Assembly (NCBI GenBank): GCA_025996755.1
Contig: BNTR01000136.1
Span: 1-6,793, forward strand
Direction: 5' to 3'
From: Bacteroidia bacterium
GTDB taxonomy: Bacteria; Bacteroidota; Bacteroidia; Bacteroidales; Azobacteroidaceae
DNA: 6,793 nt
Of this stretch, positions 5,589-6,793 are shown piece by piece (within the stretch, counting starts at the first letter, position 1; the number at the start of each line of letters is the position of its first letter). The notes under the pieces are model-generated. The model saw only the letters and a program-made list of their open reading frames with translations, was not told the origin of the DNA and made no database searches. Both the position numbers and the translations under genes were made by a program.

Positions 5589-6278
5589 TTACCAGAGATT
5601 GTATTTTTCTCGAAAATCGTCAAATTTCATTTTTCTGTTTTTTACGAGAACAAATTCTTCCTCTGTTATGTTTCTGTGAATTACCTTTTTAGTTAGTTTA
5701 GAAATATACGACATTCTATATTTGTCCGCCTTTTTATACACTCCCCAATCGTCAAAAAAATATTCTTCTTCAATTTTTTCAACAGATATCGTTTTCCAAG
5801 TTTTTGCAAAAATGAAAACGAGCCAAGATAAAATTAGCACAGATATTGTTAAGCTACTCGAAAACAACCACTTATTATCTTCATTGGTTGAATATACTGT
5901 TTGATTATTGTATATTATTTCAACAAAATATTCACTATCACTATCTCGTTTACTTTTATATTTTACAGATTTTCCTGTCAAACAGTCATAATTTTTACCA
6001 TTCCTTTTGTTAATTTCAATCTCTTTTTCGTTTATTTTGAAAACATAAACATCACTTTTGCGTGAATATGAACGCTTTGTTTTCTCTGTAACATTAACAA
6101 CTGTCCCTGCTTGCTGGTCATAAAAAAAAGTTGGTCTTGACGACCACGCAAGTATTATTGGGAATGTCAATAGTGCAAGTCCAAAAGCCTTCGCCCTTCT
6201 CTCGTGATAACGTTTCCAAAAACTCTTTGGCAAGAGTAGTGCTACTACTACAACCAATACTAAAAATACTATAAACAT
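5589..6278 (-). CDS. Unrecognised small membrane protein with three predicted helices
   Basis: The product is 229 residues and I do not recognise its family with confidence. Hydrophobic segments lie at about 2-16, 31-46 and 138-158. Between the second and third is a soluble beta-rich segment starting GTVVNVTEKTK (58-68) with alternating YVFKI and VKY stretches. That layout recalls DUF3592-type domains, a weak analogy. The C-terminal 70 residues are charged and cytoplasmic or periplasmic, ending KFDDFREKYNLW. The open frame continues upstream to 6434, but ATG 6278 is chosen because the extra 52 residues are rich in W, R and T, have no hydrophobic pattern, and come entirely from the palindromic intergenic block. 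No promoter box is visible upstream, so it may be co-transcribed with the GDYXXLXY gene. Base composition is visibly more AT-rich than in suf and speA, suggesting acquisition. Confidence 0.7.
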   Translation of the reverse strand: MFIVFLVLVVVVALLLPKSFWKRYHERRAKAFGLALLTFPIILAWSSRPTFFYDQQAGTVVNVTEKTKRSYSRKSDVYVFKINEKEIEINKRNGKNYDCLTGKSVKYKSKRDSDSEYFVEIIYNNQTVYSTNEDNKWLFSSSLTISVLILSWLVFIFAKTWKTISVEKIEEEYFFDDWGVYKKADKYRMSYISKLTKKVIHRNITEEEFVLVKNRKMKFDDFREKYNLW

Positions 6279-6299
6279 AGTTTTCACTTTCCATTTCAC

Positions 6300-6450
6300 T
6301 CTGTCGGTCTGCCACCGCACCGTCCGGCTTGCAGCCAACGTCCCAGCAACTTGCCACAGTGGCGTGCTTACTGAGTTTCGCGCGGGAACGAAACTCCAAA
6401 AATCGCACTGCCTTTGCACCCGCCATTGCGCCAAACTGTCGTTAGCAGCA
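6300..6450. repeat. GC-rich palindromic intergenic block between two AT-rich genes
   Basis: The block sharply interrupts AT-rich genes with GC-rich non-coding DNA. At its centre is a perfect 8-bp stem, GAGTTTCG (6373-6380) and CGAAACTC (6389-6396), with an 8-base loop. Outer arms GCAGCCAACG (6331-6340) and CGTTAGCAGC (6440-6449) are complementary at 8 of 10 positions, and shorter matches lie between, so the 6331-6449 stretch can fold as one long imperfect hairpin. A CTGTCG hexamer occurs at 6301 and again at 6436. Spurious reading frames run through it on both strands. From memory, very similar wording recurs between small genes in other Bacteroidota, which would make it a dispersed repeat. 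The outer CCAACG/CGTTAG pair is only loosely like integron attC core sites. Confidence 0.55.
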
Positions 6451-6454
6451 GTTT

Positions 6455-6793
6455 TTACTCAATTTTCCTTTTTTGTTCATCATAAAGTCCGATTAATAAA
6501 CTGTTTCCTTTTTCGTCTATCTTTATGCCACCGTATTTTGCCTGTTCATATCTTTCTGCGTGTCCTTCTTGGAAAAAGAAAGATTCTGCTCCAATTTTAA
6601 TATTCCAACTGTCTGATGTGCTATATTTTATAGGCATTTCGCCCTCGTTCAAAGGTGCTATGTCTTTTTGAAATCTCACTTTTTCTGCTACTCCACGCGA
6701 GTCTAACCGAACAACAACATAACCGCTTTTAGGCAATTTGTTAGCGTAATCCCTATTCTCCGAAATTTCATACCGCAACGCCATATAGTCGCC
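6455..6793 (-). CDS. GDYXXLXY-family protein, 5' end outside the window
   Basis: The last 112 residues and the stop are visible; the frame continues past the window edge. The first visible residues read GDYMALRYEI, an exact match to the motif that names the GDYXXLXY family (Pfam PF14345). Members are usually about 170-200 residues with an N-terminal membrane anchor that would lie outside this window. The motif is followed by SGYVVVRLDSRGVAEKVRF, a beta-strand pattern typical of the family, and a short charged end (DEQKRKIE). The ATG at 6784 falls inside the motif, so it is not the real start. The function of the family is unknown; members often sit beside DUF2157 and DUF4401 membrane proteins, neither of which is visible here. 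The gene is in the AT-rich block and is followed by the palindromic repeat. Confidence 0.85.
   Translation of the reverse strand, partial: GDYMALRYEISENRDYANKLPKSGYVVVRLDSRGVAEKVRFQKDIAPLNEGEMPIKYSTSDSWNIKIGAESFFFQEGHAERYEQAKYGGIKIDEKGNSLLIGLYDEQKRKIE

Noticed and set aside
6279..6434. N-terminal extension of the membrane-protein frame
   Set aside because: It is translated from the palindromic intergenic block, has no protein-like pattern, and sits in front of a clean hydrophobic start at 6278.
6331..6449. Canonical integron attC site
   Set aside because: The outer arms have AAC/GTT cores but neither fits RYYYAAC or GTTRRRY fully, and no integrase is visible; kept only as a loose analogy.

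Overview
The window looks like chromosomal DNA from a member of the Bacteroidota. Three things point that way: promoters of the TTTG / TAnnTTTG type with 19-bp spacing (a near-perfect one in front of speA), the absence of Shine-Dalgarno sequences at the starts, and the gene families present (a TonB-dependent outer-membrane receptor, Bacteroidota-like SufC/SufD, a 630-residue biosynthetic arginine decarboxylase, a GDYXXLXY-family protein). No tRNA, rRNA or CRISPR array was seen.

Layout. (1) Positions 1-1638, minus strand: a small exported Cys/His-rich protein followed by a TonB-dependent receptor. The receptor reading frame runs into a short element with 37-bp inverted arms (4-135) and stops inside it, so only signal peptide, plug and the first part of the barrel are visible. 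(2) 1639-1731: a compact divergent promoter region with TACCTTTG boxes facing outward in mirror symmetry. (3) 1732-3110, plus strand: sufC and sufD, overlapping by ATGA. There is no sufB here, and this SufD is only 210 residues, about half the usual length. (4) 3078-4970, minus strand: speA, convergent with sufD and overlapping its last 33 bases. Its promoter is clear at 5011-5041. (5) 5042-5588: an intergenic graveyard. It holds a roughly 250-bp insertion-sequence remnant with inverted ends and the C-terminal tail of a transposase, then a minus-strand promoter with helically phased direct repeats leading to a 12-codon relic resembling the start of an AAA/DUF4143 ATPase gene. (6) 5589-6793, minus strand: a visibly AT-richer stretch with an unrecognised three-helix membrane protein and the 3' part of a GDYXXLXY-family gene. 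They are separated by a GC-rich, largely palindromic 150-bp intergenic block that looks like a dispersed repeat or cassette boundary.

How the parts work together. SufC (ATPase) and SufD are two of the three scaffold subunits for Fe-S cluster assembly; SufB must be encoded elsewhere. SpeA makes agmatine for polyamine synthesis. The receptor and its small partner probably belong to one metal- or siderophore-related uptake locus, now interrupted. The right third is accessory DNA shaped by transposition and possibly cassette exchange.
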